Positions 44,024 to 56,049 of a DNA stretch of 64,000 bases are shown here, in pieces. The stretch is from Allobaculum sp. Allo2 (GTDB lineage Bacteria > Bacillota_I > Bacilli_A > Erysipelotrichales > Erysipelotrichaceae), in NCBI RefSeq assembly GCF_022701175.1, contig NZ_CP078088.1, forward strand, positions 620,001 to 684,000. The letters are read 5' to 3'. Numbering within the stretch: position 1 is the stretch's first letter; every line of letters starts with the position of its first letter. Both the position numbers and the translations under genes were made by a program. The notes under the pieces are model-generated. The model saw only the letters and a list, made by a program, of their open reading frames with translations, had not been told where the DNA came from and ran no database searches.

Positions 44024-46506
44024 CTATCCATTGGACGTTCCGCCGATTTCTTTTGGCAAAGAGGACGATTGGGTGGAACTGGAAGAATCTGCGGAATCCG
44101 TCTGGGAATCCGGCTCTTTGAGCGGATTTTCCTGCTGCCAGAGCTCGACGCTGATCGTGTCGCCCTTATGCAGTGCCGTGCCTTCCGGGACGGACTGGGA
44201 GGCAACTTTGCCGGATCCGCTGACTTTGACCTGAATGTTGGTCAGCTGCCAGAAGGCAGTCACATCCTTGAGCGTCCAGCCGGTCATATCCGGCATGACA
44301 ATTTCATCGCCGTTCGTCATTAAGAGAACGCGGTCCTGCGAATTGACCGTGGAATCCGCTGCCGGATACTGACCAATAACGGTATCGCCATTGCCCAGAA
44401 TCAGGGATTTCAGACTCATTTCGCCCAGTTTCTGTTCGGCATAGCTGCGCGTGTGGCTGGTCAGCGTCGGCATGGTCCAGGACGTCCAGGTACTCTGATC
44501 TGCCGAATCGGACTGCTCATTGTCATAGTTGACGCCGGCAGTCTTCAGTGCGGCTTTCATGATGTCCTGGAAGTAGCTTCCCGAATAGTTCAGATAGTTC
44601 GGCCCCTGCATGCCCCAGAAAACCATCACCTGCGGATCGTCGGCAGGAGCGGCGCCCATGACGGTCGATGTGTAGTTGGTTTTGTCATAGCCGCCAATAT
44701 TCGGATTGTAAATTTCACCCGTACCGGTCTTGATTGCAATGTCGATGCCGTCAATGGTGAATCGCTCACCGGTCATGCCGGCATCGCCGACATGGACCAT
44801 GAGCTGACGGACTTTCTGTGCCGTTTGGGCTGAAATCGGATGGCCGGTGCATTCCGGAGAAAACTGTTCGATGACCTCGCCGGTATCGCTGTCGAGGATG
44901 GAGTCCACAAGATAGGGCTTCATCATTTTTCCATCGTTGAAGATCGCGGTATACGCCTGACAAAGTTCCAGGGCGGTCAGCGAAGAGGCCTGACCAAAAC
45001 CAGTCGAAAGGTAGTCGGTGGCCTGCGAATAGTTGCCGACCCCGGTCAGTTCGTTAATGAACGGAGAGCCGACGGGCTTATACAGACCGAAGGCGTCGAG
45101 ATAGCTGGCAAACGTCTGCTGATCGAGGTAATTGGTCAGCAATTCGCAAATCGCGATGTTAGAGGAGTGTGCAAGACCATCCGCAAAGGTCAGCGTACCG
45201 TAGTCTGTGCCCAGCGCATCGTTAATCGGCGGATACTGCGTTTCGGCCTGACTGCCGACGCGGGTGATCTTGTTTGTGACCGGATCGACGGTGTAGTAAA
45301 ACGATCCGGCGCGATAGTAAGTATCTTCTGAGGGATAGACGCCGGAGTCGATGGCAGCTGCGTAGACGAGCGGCTTTACAACGGAACCTGGCTCGAAGAG
45401 AGCCTGCGAAATGTTGTCGGCGGTTTCCGGCAGAACGAGGTGTGTGTTCTGGTCATAGGTCGGATAGGAACCCCAGCCGAGAATCTTGCCGGTTTTTACC
45501 TCGACGACAATGGCCCACGCCTGGGAAGCATTGGATTCATTCATGGTTCTGGAAAGAACCGATTCGATCGTTTCCTGGAGGTTCAGATCAAGGGTCAGCT
45601 TGACTTTGTCGCCGTTTTCGCTTTCGCGCAAAATCGTTTCGCTTCCTGGCAGGATCTGGTCAGCCTGCGTAGCAGTGTACTGACGCAGCCCGTTCTTGCC
45701 GCTCAGATAGGCGTTCATCGTCTGTTCGAGCCCGAAGCGGCCGGTGATCGTACCGGTGTTGTCATCGTTGGTCGCAAAGCCGATGGCCTGCGAAGAAAGC
45801 GGCGTGGTCGGATAGGTACGGCGAACGTCTTCGATAAAGCTCATGCCGGGAATTTTCATGGATTCGAGGCGGAGTTTCTGTTCTTCCGTAATGCGTTTTG
45901 TGCCGGTACCCAGCTCAATCTGCGAGTAGCCGTTTTCCTGCGCGTTTTTCAGACGCTTGAGAATATCGTCTTCGTCAATGACGTCGCCAAGGACATCCTT
46001 GAGCGCCTTGGCGAACGCTTCGGGATCTTCGACGTACGCGTCGACGAGCTTGGCGTCCGCTGCTTCCAGAGCGGCCTGTACCTGTTCGCTCTGCCCGCTG
46101 GCCTTGCCCTGACTGATCAGGTTATCGCGCTGGCCCTGGATAATCTGGTCATCGCGTTCTTTTTCGTCCGGAGTACGGTTGTCGAAGTTGGCTGCGATGG
46201 TGTAGGCCTTGGCGGACGTGGCGATGATCTGATTGTTTCGATCGACGATGTCGCCGCGCGATCCGGAAATCGTCTGGGTGATTACCGAATTTCGAACGGC
46301 GGGGTTCAGCACGCTGTATCCGGTCCACAGATGCTGCTTGCTGATCATGGTCATGCCGACAGCACTGACGGATACGGCAATACAGAGAAAAACACAACGC
46401 CCATCAGGCGAATGCGCGAGTCAAAGGTTAAGATTCCCCGTTTTTCTTTGGGGATGCCTCAGGCTTTTTCTGGCTGCAGGTTTGTTTTCTTTTTATTGCG
46501 GGCCAT
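44024..46506 (-). CDS. Class B penicillin-binding protein with PASTA domains (division PBP)
   Basis: About 828 residues. Short cytosolic basic start (MARNKKKTNLQ), a membrane helix (GVVFFLCIAVSVSAVGM), a dimerisation domain (ISGSRGDIVDRNNQIIA) and a transpeptidase domain with active-site EPGSVVKPLVYAAA (SxxK), AHSSNIAI (SxN) and IKTGTGE (KTG). Two PASTA domains end the protein (TMPTLTSHTRSYAEQKLG; VMPDMTGWTLKDVTAFW). It cross-links septal peptidoglycan. ATG 46506 has AAAGGAGG. About three single-base breaks lie between 46380 and 46480; the clearest is a T-run giving FFLCIAV. It follows mraZ-rsmH-ftsL, the usual place of the division PBP (PBP2B/2X type). Confidence 0.85.
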
Positions 46507-46863
46507 GGCAGCCTCCTTTCGTATGGTAGATGGATACTCTCTTTTCTTTTTCAGTACGCCGATATGGGGCTTTCCAAAGGAAAGAGAGGAGATGTTTTCG
46601 TGAATAAAATATTCCGCCCTACAGAATAAACCGATTTTTCAAAACGACCTTAAATCTTACAAAACGTGCAGGATCTGCAGGGTGATTTTTGGAGCGCTCT
46701 GCGCAAGCGGCAGAGCAGTATGCGTACAGGGAAGATGAATACGTGCAAGGAAGATAAATAGCAGAAGAAAAAAGGAAAGAGCAGCTGGAACGCTCTGAGT
46801 GACAGAGAATTGTCAGCTGCTCTGCAAGGTACAAAACAGAAATTGAAGCTAAAGCAGTTCCGG
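46507..46863. other. Gap between ftsL-like gene and PBP gene
   Basis: No gene supported. It holds the terminator at 46779 and presumably a separate promoter for the PBP gene. Confidence 0.5.
46779..46826 (-). terminator. Terminator after the ftsL-like gene
   Basis: AGAGCAGCTG pairs with CAGCTGCTCT; TTCCTTTTTTCTTC follows on the minus strand. Confidence 0.75.
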
Positions 46864-48093
<1,230 letters not shown>

Positions 48094-48108
48094 TCCAAAA
48101 CCTCCGGA

Positions 48109-48540
48109 CTAATCGAGAAGTCCGGTCAGATTTTCTGCAAACTTCTCATAGGACGGAAGCATTTCGTCCTGAAGAGCAAGCCAGCGTTCCTTGGCCCAGA
48201 TCTCCACGTGGTTAGCAACACCGATAACGTAACATTCCTTCACCAGTCCAGCTTCGGCGATCAGAGAAGCGGGAATCAGGATGCGTCCCTGTGCATCGGG
48301 TTCCACTTCGGTCGCTTTGGCCATGAAAAAACGCATGAACATGCGTGCGTCCGGATTGGTAGAAGGGAGGGAGGAATATTTTGTGTACACGCTGGTCCAT
48401 TCTTCAAGCGTGTAGACATTGAGGCAGCCGTCCATGCCGCGAGTGACGTAAACGCGCTCGCCAAGTTCTTCACGGAATTTAGCGGGCATGATCAACCGCC
48501 CCTTACGGTCGATGTTGTGCGTGTATTCGCCCATGAACAT
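48109..48540 (-). CDS. mraZ: MraZ transcriptional regulator
   Basis: Intact, 143 residues. Two SpoVT/AbrB-like halves: MGEYTHNIDRKGRLIMPAKF with GERVYVTRGMDGCLNVY, and EVEPDAQGRILIPASL with VIGVANHVEIWAKERW. MraZ binds repeated TGGG-type boxes before its own gene and controls the division cluster. First gene of the cluster; rsmH follows 15 bp later. A GGGGGTGAT ribosome site lies before the ATG at 48540. GTAGG/GTGGGGG repeats in the leader could be its sites; inferred. Confidence 0.95.
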   Translation of the reverse strand: MFMGEYTHNIDRKGRLIMPAKFREELGERVYVTRGMDGCLNVYTLEEWTSVYTKYSSLPSTNPDARMFMRFFMAKATEVEPDAQGRILIPASLIAEAGLVKECYVIGVANHVEIWAKERWLALQDEMLPSYEKFAENLTGLLD

Positions 48541-49120
48541 GTGTCATCACCCCCACTTTCTGACACAACTTCCTACTTTGTAGGTGCATTATACCCCCTG
48601 CACCCTCTTTTCTCAATTCAAATCCCAAAACGGGACAAGATTAAAAGAAAGAGTCAAAAATTAAAGACCTTTAAAATTGGCTTTAAATAAAGCCTGAAAA
48701 AGTGCTTGACAAATTTAGAAAAAGGGAAAGTGGGACAAAATGGCGGGAAAGAGCCGCTTTTGACCACACTTTCCCACCGCAAGGCAGAAACGGTTCCAAA
48801 ACGGGCGCAAAAAGGCAGAAAAAGACCCGCTTTTTCCAAATTGAACGAAGCGGACGAAAGCCAGAAAACGACAGAGCAGAAGGAAAGTGGAAGCGGATCA
48901 AAACAGCTTTTCCTCAGAAACGGATCGTTTTTGGGAGCGCCGGATTAAGGATTGACGCGCAATGCCTGCTGATGCGGCCAAAAGGCTCTGTTTTCCTTTT
49001 GGCATTTTGCTCAATATGACCAGACTGTATTTTTCCTCGAGTCGTACAATTCAGATAAGCCATACAGAATTGTTCTGCCCGCGGATAACGAGCAGAAGCA
49101 GAAAGGATGGAAGACTGAAT
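48541..49120. other. Upstream region of mraZ
   Basis: Holds the mraZ promoter (48588-48616). An inverted repeat GGGAAAGTG (48728) / CACTTTCCC (48769) and nearby GTGGGA and GCGGGA words lie farther upstream and resemble MraZ-type boxes. Frames here look accidental. Confidence 0.5.
48588..48616 (-). promoter_or_regulatory. Sigma-A promoter of the mraZ division cluster
   Basis: On the minus strand TTGAGA, exactly 17 bases, TATAAT. It starts about 50 bases before mraZ. Confidence 0.8.
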
Positions 49121-49411
49121 ATGAAAATCGATTTTTCAAAACCATTAAGCGATCAGCAGAAAGAAAAAGTTCAGAAAGTACTCGATGCGCAGGGAGATCC
49201 TGTTCAGACGGCGATCCAGATGAATGAAAATCCAGATGACATTTACGTCTGGACGATGCAGGAACTCGAGGAAGAACGCCAGAGTCTGAATGCGAAAGCA
49301 AAGGAAGGCATGACTCCCGAACTGATGCACGGAATCAATCGTCTTTTGAAAGGAAACCAGTCTGCGCAAAGCCTGGGAAGACTGGAAAAAGAACAGCCAA
49401 ATCGAAAATAG
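49121..49411 (+). CDS. Small hypothetical protein, 96 residues
   Basis: Intact, soluble, highly charged and helical (IDFSKPLSDQQKEKVQKVLD, VQTAIQMNENPDDIYVWTM, QELEEERQSLNAKAKEGMTP). I do not recognise it. Start ATG 49121 with AAAGGATGG about ten bases upstream. It lies between the division cluster and the CRISPR locus. Confidence 0.5.
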   Translation: MKIDFSKPLSDQQKEKVQKVLDAQGDPVQTAIQMNENPDDIYVWTMQELEEERQSLNAKAKEGMTPELMHGINRLLKGNQSAQSLGRLEKEQPNRK

Positions 49412-49797
49412 ATACTCTCTTCATTCAATAAGAGCTGCATAGGAAAGCGGAGAAATTTCGCTTGCAGGACCAGTTTGATCAATCCAAAAATAATCGCCTT
49501 TTTCCAAAGACAAAGTGCTTTCTGTCGAAAGGACAGGAATCCCGAAGTCTGGAAGAAGGCGAATTTTATTTCTCAATAGATATTCAGATGCCGGAAATAT
49601 TCAGAGGCCTATCAGAGAAGCAGCTGCTCCGGAACGAAACGTATAAAAGAAAGAATCCTCGTGGCGAAGTATTTGAAATAATAGGTTAATCAGTTATTCA
49701 AACAGTTAAAATGTCGAAATTCATTCTTGAAAGCCGTTATGAGGATGTACACTGTAAAAGTAATGCATCACGCAAAGCGAGCTATTCGAAAAAGCGC
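49412..49797. other. Intergenic stretch before the tracrRNA terminator
   Basis: No gene recognised. The leftward tracrRNA ends at its right border. Short frames have no ribosome site or domain-like sequence. Confidence 0.5.
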
Positions 49798-49872
49798 AAA
49801 AAAAAGAGCACGATGCTCTCAAATGTGAATACGGCTCCGGTTAAGGATCCTTATCTGAACTCGCTTTGTAGG
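49798..49872 (-). ncRNA. tracrRNA of the type II-A CRISPR system
   Basis: On the minus strand the stretch TACAAAGCGAGTTCAGATAA (49870 down to 49851) is an anti-repeat. Its TACAAAGC pairs with GCTTTGTA of the CRISPR repeat, and TCAGAT/C pairs with the repeat start GTCTGA, with the internal bulge usual for type II-A duplexes. It lines up with the AGCAAGTTAAAATAAGG part of the S. pyogenes tracrRNA. Next come AAGGATCCTT and CCGGAGCCG (nexus region), then the hairpin GAGCA-TCG-TGCTC with eight T (49798-49820) as terminator. Promoter at 49876-49904 places the start close to the anti-repeat, giving an RNA of about 75 nt. Confidence 0.85.
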
Positions 49873-49875
49873 TTT

Positions 49876-49904
49876 ACTGTAACGCAACACCATTTGTCCG
49901 TCAA
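49876..49904 (-). promoter_or_regulatory. tracrRNA promoter
   Basis: On the minus strand TTGACG, 17 bases, TACAGT. Predicted start about 49869-49870, at the first base of the anti-repeat. The -35 box lies only 15 bases before the cas9 ATG, next to the cas9 ribosome site. Confidence 0.7.
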
Positions 49905-49919
49905 GAAAGGAAATGAAGT

Positions 49920-52900
49920 ATGAATGGAGATTATTACATTGGGCTTGACCTGGGAACAAGTTCCGTTGGCTGGGCGGTAACAGATCCGGATTATCATTTG
50001 CTGCGAATTCGGGGTCACGATGCTGCAGGTGTTCGGCTGTTCGAAGAAGGAAAAACAGCTGCGGATCGAAGGCTGAGCCGAGGAGCCAGACGTCGAACAG
50101 ACCGGATGCAGGCACGGATTAAGTATGTGCGCAGATCGCTGTCTCCTTTGATCGACCGCGTAGACCCTGATTTCTATCTTCGCAGAGAGGAAAGCATGCT
50201 CTGGGAAGAAGATAAAACGTCGAAAGAAAAGTACTCGATCTTTGGGAAAAATGGGATGTCTGATTCCGAATTCTATAAAAAATATCCGACAGTTTCCCAC
50301 CTCATTGTCGATATGATTCGTCATCCGGAAAAGCATACGGATCCACGAGAATATGCGATTGTGATCGAACAGAAATTCAAGCACAGAGGCAATTTCCTGC
50401 TCAATGGAAAATTCGATGATACATCTGCCGATTTCGATGAAATGTATAAGCAGTTTGCAGACTGTGTAAATGAAACGTGGCAGGACACAGAGGATGGAGT
50501 CTCCTCGCACGTTGATTTCCCAGCTTCTGAGTCCGTAAAAGAGATTCTTACCGACAAGAACAAGTCGATCAGCGAAAAATCCAGCAAGCTCATTGACTTA
50601 TTCATGAAGGACTCTTCCTCCAGAAAATGGACCAAAGAAGAGAAAAATCGAATAAAAGCAATTCTTGGACTTCTCTGCGGTAAAAGGAAGATTTGTTTAA
50701 AATCTGGCCTGAACATCCGCTGCGGACAGAAGAACAGAAGAGCTTTTCGATTTCCTTACGCGAAAAAGATCTTGAAGAGTCAATCCAGGAAATTGCGGAT
50801 CGTCTCACCGAACCCGAAATAGAACTGCTCGAATCCATTGCGCAGATTTTTGACTGGCAGCAGCTGGAATCGATTTTGAAAGATCGAAGCGGTCAGACTT
50901 GTTCGTATCTTGCGGAGGCGAGAGTCAGCCAGTATGAGCAGCATCGCGAGGATTTACAACAGCTGAAAAAGCTTCTTAAGGCTGCGGATAAAAAGCGTTT
51001 AATGCGTTTTTCCGTGAATATCCCGCCAAGCCGGATAACTATTCTGGCTATGTCGGCTCTGTGAATTCATCGAGCGCAGGCAAGAAAAGAGGAGCCAAGA
51101 TCACGCAGGATGATTTTTACCAGGGGTAAAGAAAGTTCTGAAAAAGCTGGATTTCAAAGAATTATCAGAATCTAATAAAGCGGAACTGGAAGAGATGAAG
51201 CAGGATATCCTTCATAAAATTGAACTCAATCAGTTCATGCCAAAGCAGATGACCAGCAAAAACGGGGTTATCCCAAATCAGGTTCATCTGAAGGAACTGA
51301 ATAAGATTCTTGAGAACGCTTCGATGATCTTCCCCGAATTTCGTGAAAAAGATGAATCCGGGTACACACTTGCCGAACGTCTTTCCATGCTCTTTTCATT
51401 TCGCATTCCGTACTATATTGGACCGCTTGGTCAGGGAAAAGAGTCTGGCACGTCATGGGTAGTCTGGAATGAAAATCAGACCGCTGGACCAGTGTATCCA
51501 TGGAATATGGAACAGAAGATTAATCAGGAAGCAACCTCGCGAGCGTTCATTCACCGAATGCTTCGGACGTGTACGTATCTTCCTGAATACCAGGTGCTGC
51601 CGGATCATTCTTTGCTGTACGAAAAATTCAAGGTTCTCAATGAGCTGAATAATCTGAAGATCGATGGAAATCCTCTCACGCCTGAGCTTAAGCAGCGACT
51701 GTACGAGAGTGAATTCCTGAAAGGGAAAAAGTTACCCAGAAGAAAATTCGAAAATTCCTCGTTGAAGCCCAGCTAATGGATCACGAACAGGCTGCCGAAG
51801 CTGTGATTTCTGGAATCGATGGAGACTTCATAAATAAACTGGGAACAGAACGATTCTTTTGCGAAGTGCTGGGAACGGAACGGCTTAATGACTCCCAAAG
51901 AGCAATGGCGGAAAAAATTGTCTACTGGTCCACTATTTACGAAGAGGGCGGTTCCTTTTGAAAAAGCAATCTGCTCAGAATTCCCGGAATTAACCCCTAA
52001 ACAGATTAAGCGGATTCTTGGAAATCGATTCAACGGCTGGGGAAGATGCTCAAGAGAATTCCTCGAAATGGAAGGAACGGATTCTCAAGGAAACGAATCG
52101 ACAGTAATGGGATTCCTCTGGTCGACAAACGATAATCTAATGCAGGTTCTGAGCGATAAGTATTCATTCCGGAAGACAATTGCCGAAAACGCTGCTAAAG
52201 AACAGAAATCGCTTTTTGAAATCAGCCATGAGGATCTGGATGGACTTTACCTGTCTGGACCTGTTAAACGGATGATCTGGCAAACGATCAGAATTCTCCG
52301 CGAAATCACAGGTCTGATGGGAAAGGCGCCTAAAAAGTGTTTGTCGAAATGGCGAGGGAGAGTCAGGAAAAAGGAAAGCGGACAGTATCCCGAAAGAATC
52401 GATTCAAAGAGCTGTATAAGTCGATTAAAGATGATACCCATCACTGGCTTTCAGAAATTGAAAACATGGAAGAGAGTCTGCTTCAAAGAAAAAGGTCTAT
52501 CTTTATCTGACTCAGCAGGGACGCGATGCCTACACTGGTCAGCCAATTGATTTTGAAAAACTGCTCCAGACAAACAGCGAATATGATATTGACCATATCT
52601 ACGCACAGCGCTGGGTAAAAGATGATTCTCTCGAAAACAATCTTGTGCTCACCAACAAACAAACGAACAGCGATCTGAAGAAAGATCGATATCCTTTGCC
52701 TCTGGAAATTCAGGCGAAAATGACGCCTCTGTGGAAACAGTGGCTGAAGGCGGGTCTGATTACGCAGGAAAAATTCAATCGCTTAACAAGAAGAACCGGA
52801 TTCACAGATGATGAACTGGCAGGTTTTATCAATCGTCAGCTGGTAGAAACCCGTCAGGGTACGAAAGTTCTCGCTGCGATTCTTAAACAGACATCTCCAG

Positions 52901-54095
52901 ATACTCAGATCGTGTATTCGAAAGCGTCGAATGTCAGCGCCTTCCGAAAACAGTTTGAGATTCCTAAGATCAGAGATTTGAACAATCTCCATCATGCGGT
53001 CGATGCTTATCTCAATATCGTAGTCGGAAATGTATTCTCTGTTCGCTTTACCGATAGCCCCGTTCGCTTTGTTAAAGAATTCAGAGACGGTACGCAAAAA
53101 TATAATTTGAAAAAGCTCTATGACTACCCGGTAACGCGCGGATCAGAATCTGCATGGGTTCCAGGAGAAGCAGGAACAATCGCCACAGTAAAAAGAGTCG
53201 CCTTTAAAGGAACTCCGCTGGTTACCCGCCGAACGGTTTCTAATCGCGGATCGCTTAGCGATGTGCAGCTTTGCCCAGCCGAAGAGAGAAAAGAAGGAAC
53301 CTACTATATTTCCAGAAAACGAGATGCAGCGGATCCAGGCAAGTATGGATACTATGACAAGGTCCGAGGGGCAACGTTCTTCCTGGTCGAATGTCAAATA
53401 AAAATAAAAGGGAACGAATGATTTTGCCGCTGACTCTCGTGGATAAACAGAGATACACAACAAAGGAAGAATTGGATATCTATTGTCGCGACATTCTGCA
53501 TCTGGAAGCTCCTTCTGTGAGATTGATGAATATCCATCCCAAAAGTCTCCTTCGTATCAATGGGTATCCATTGATGCTGACAGGAAGATCTGATGTGCGC
53601 CTCATCTTCCAAAATGCAGTTGAACTGATTTTGCCGGCAAAGGATCAGATCTATCTTTCAAAAGCAATTTGGCCAGACAATAATGGGGAATATAAATTCT
53701 ATTTAAAGTCGGTTTCCAAAAGAAGAAATATTGAGCTCTATGATTCACTGATTGCAAAATTTTCTTCACCGATTTTTGAGAAAATCCCTCGAGCTTTTGC
53801 CGAAAACACCATTTCTAAAAAACTGGAAAGCGCACGCCCTGCCTTTGTAAGTCTCTCGGAAAAAGAGCAAATTGAAGTGCTTTATAAGATTCTAAAGTCT
53901 TTTAACTCTTGGAATGATGAGTTTGCAAAAGACCATAGTGAATTCAGATTTTTGCCTGATCCTCGTCTGGGCCGAAACTTGTCCACTTGGCGAAAACAGA
54001 CAGGCGATAAGAATAAAAACGCGGGCGAATGTGTTCTTGTGCTGCAATCGGTAACAGGGCTGTTCTCCAGAGAAATTGACTTGATGAAAGTATGA
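49920..54095 (+). CDS. cas9: Cas9, type II-A RNA-guided nuclease
   Basis: About 1,394 residues after repairs. RuvC-I has IGLDLGTSSVGWAVTD (catalytic Asp at residue 10); an Arg-rich bridge helix follows (RRLSRGARRRTDRMQARI). RuvC-II is FVEMARES near 52345. HNH has GRDAYTGQ, YDIDHIYAQ (catalytic His at 52594) and DSLENNLVLTNK. RuvC-III is NNLHHAVDAYLN near 52990. The C-terminal PAM-interacting part ends SVTGLFSREIDLMKV. All catalytic residues are present. About eight frame breaks (near 50685, 51005, 51125, 51740, 51955, 52335, 52490 and 53390) are each restored by one base, mostly in A or G runs. AAAGGAAATGA precedes the ATG. The stop overlaps cas1 by ATGA. Confidence 0.9.
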
Positions 54096-54985
54096 GCTGG
54101 AGAACAGTAGTCATCAGTTCAAATTCAAAACTGGATTTCCAGATGAATTATCTCGTTGTTCGAAGCAATGAGATTCAGAAGGTGTTCCTGGATGAGATAG
54201 CGGTGCTGATGATTGAGAGTACTGCCGTATCTATGACTGCTTACCTTCTGAATGAACTTATGAAAAGAAAAATCAAAGTGATTTTCTGTAATGAGAAGAG
54301 GCAGCCGGCTGGAGAACTCATCCCCTATTACGGATCGCATGATTCGAGCCGAAAAATCTATGAGCAAATCAATTTCAACGAATATGTCATGGATGATGTA
54401 TGGCGAGAAATTATTAAAGAAAAGATACTGAATCAGGCAAAATTACTGGCCAGACTGGAATTGAAAGACAGGCAGCTTCAGCTGGAAACTCTGGCTCAGG
54501 AAATAGAGCCTGGTGATCCGACAAATCGAGAAGGACAAGCGGCAAAAGTGTATTTCAACGGTTTGTTTGGCACAGATTTCTCACGGAGAGAAGATACGGG
54601 CAGAAATGCGGCTTTAAATTATGGATACGCAATATTATTAGCGGCAGTCGATCGAGAAATATCGGCAAATGGCTATCTAACACAGCTAGGCATATCACAT
54701 TGCAGTTCAGTGAATGCATATAATCTGGGATGTGATCTGATGGAGCCGCTGCGAGTGCTGATAGATTATTTAGTCGTGAAAAATCGGATCATTAGCTTTG
54801 GCAGCCGCGAAAAGCAGATCCTTTTAAGCTTACTATCACTGCCAGTTCGGGTAGCAAATCGTTCTGAAAAACTGATTAACGGGTTAGGAATCTATATCCG
54901 AAGCGTTTTCGAAGCGTTACAAACAGCAGACTGCAGCCGTATCCGCTTCTGCGAATTCGATCTGGAGTTGGGAATGGATGATTAA
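54092..54985 (+). CDS. cas1: Cas1 integrase, type II
   Basis: Intact, 297 residues. Inserts new spacers together with Cas2. Marks: SWRTVVISSNSKLDF start, ALNYGYAILLAAVDREI, ISHCSSVNAYNLGCDLMEPLRVLIDYLV (His and acidic metal ligands). Overlaps the cas9 stop and the cas2 start by a few bases. Confidence 0.95.
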   Translation: MSWRTVVISSNSKLDFQMNYLVVRSNEIQKVFLDEIAVLMIESTAVSMTAYLLNELMKRKIKVIFCNEKRQPAGELIPYYGSHDSSRKIYEQINFNEYVMDDVWREIIKEKILNQAKLLARLELKDRQLQLETLAQEIEPGDPTNREGQAAKVYFNGLFGTDFSRREDTGRNAALNYGYAILLAAVDREISANGYLTQLGISHCSSVNAYNLGCDLMEPLRVLIDYLVVKNRIISFGSREKQILLSLLSLPVRVANRSEKLINGLGIYIRSVFEALQTADCSRIRFCEFDLELGMDD

Positions 54986-55297
54986 CCGTTATATGAGAGT
55001 GCTTGTTATGTACGATCTGCCCATGGTCTCTCCAAAGAATCGCAAAGATTATCGGATATTTCGTACGAACTTGTTGAAAGGAGGTTTCTTTATGATGCAG
55101 GAAAGCATTTATGTGAAACTGGTGCAAAATCAGCAAGCGGCTGATGCAGCAATTTCCTATGTCAAAAAGTAAAGCCTCCTGATGGATTGGTCCAAGCGCT
55201 CGTAATTACTGAAAAGCAGTATGCGAGAATCATATACATTCTTGGAGAATCAGTTTCGGATACAGTTTCGTCAATCGAGAGCGTGGTGATTCTGTGA
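54978..55297 (+). CDS. cas2: Cas2, spacer acquisition
   Basis: About 107 residues. Ferredoxin-like fold starting MRVLVMYDLPMVSPKNRKDYR, with the conserved Asp in YDLP; then GGFFMMQESIYVKLV. The frame breaks near 55169 (AAAAAG), and one A gives VKKVKPPDGLVQALVITEKQ up to the stop at 55297. Overlaps cas1 and csn2. Confidence 0.9.
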
Positions 55298-55991
55298 GTT
55301 TAATGGCTTACTCGCCCTTCGGAATATCTGAACAGCTTTCTGAAAATCAGCCTTTAACGATTTGCTTGGAGAATCCAGCTCACTTCAGAAAGTTTGTAAA
55401 AGATCTTAACGATTTTTGCGACGGAATATCTGAGGAATTTGCGTTTTTGGATGGAGAAGGATCCAAATGGATTTCTCCATCTGAAATCCAAATAATCAGC
55501 AATCCGAGCTCTGTCGATTTTAACTCTCGACAGGTTTCCAATGCAGTTATAAAAGAAGCACGTCAGATATGTCAGGTTTATGAATTAGTCACAACAGAGA
55601 TGCTGGCCACTTTTGGGCGGTTCTCGGAAGCTGTGATGGAAAAACTGCCATATCTGACAATCGCTTCAGATTTTAACGGGGATATTAATGGCTTTTTGAA
55701 GCTCTGCAACTTCCATTTTTCCCCAAATTTAGCCGGCGAAGATGATGTGAGCGTAATCCAGGAATGGATTAAAATCAGTTCGCAGCTTCTTCGCGACCGG
55801 CTGATGGTATTTCTCCATCCCAGTTCTTTTACACAGAGACAGAATTGGACGAGATTGTTAAAACCTCCATACAGACAAAGATCGTCCTGCTCTTTATAGA
55901 ATCAGCAGATGAAAAAGCGTATCCCAACGAAAATGTTTTAACTATTGATTCCGACCTTTGCCTGATCAAGAAAAGCAGGATAATAAGATAG
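55294..55991 (+). CDS. csn2: Csn2, type II-A adaptation protein
   Basis: About 232 residues; the marker gene of subtype II-A. Forms a DNA-end-binding ring used in spacer capture. Family-like stretches: LENPAHFRKFVKDL, IISNPSSVDFNSRQVSNAVI, LDEIVKTSIQTKIVLLFIES. GTG start in the overlap with the cas2 stop (GTGA). The frame breaks near 55845 (TTTT); one T restores FYTETELDEIV to the end. The stop lies 58 bases before the first repeat. Confidence 0.85.
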
Positions 55992-56049
55992 AAGCTCGGT
56001 GAAGATGCTCTAAAAAGATTGTTTTATCAAACAAAATATTCTTTTTGAG
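55992..56049 (+). promoter_or_regulatory. CRISPR leader with leader-anchoring motif
   Basis: A short A/T-rich leader between csn2 and the first repeat. The last bases, TTTTGAG (56043-56049), match six of seven positions of the ATTTGAG anchor used by type II-A Cas1-Cas2 for polarised integration. This places the array's new end at the left. Confidence 0.7.

Noticed and set aside
45440..46603. 387-residue rightward frame
   Set aside because: Antisense to the penicillin-binding protein, which has all its catalytic motifs on the other strand.
48702..49019. Rightward frames upstream of mraZ
   Set aside because: Lysine/serine-rich chance frames without ribosome site across a regulatory region.
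49462..49689. 75-residue frame before the tracrRNA
   Set aside because: TTG-type start, no ribosome site, no recognisable sequence.
49920..54095. cas9 as a decayed pseudogene
   Set aside because: Every break is repaired by one base in a run, all catalytic motifs remain, and housekeeping genes nearby show the same defects.
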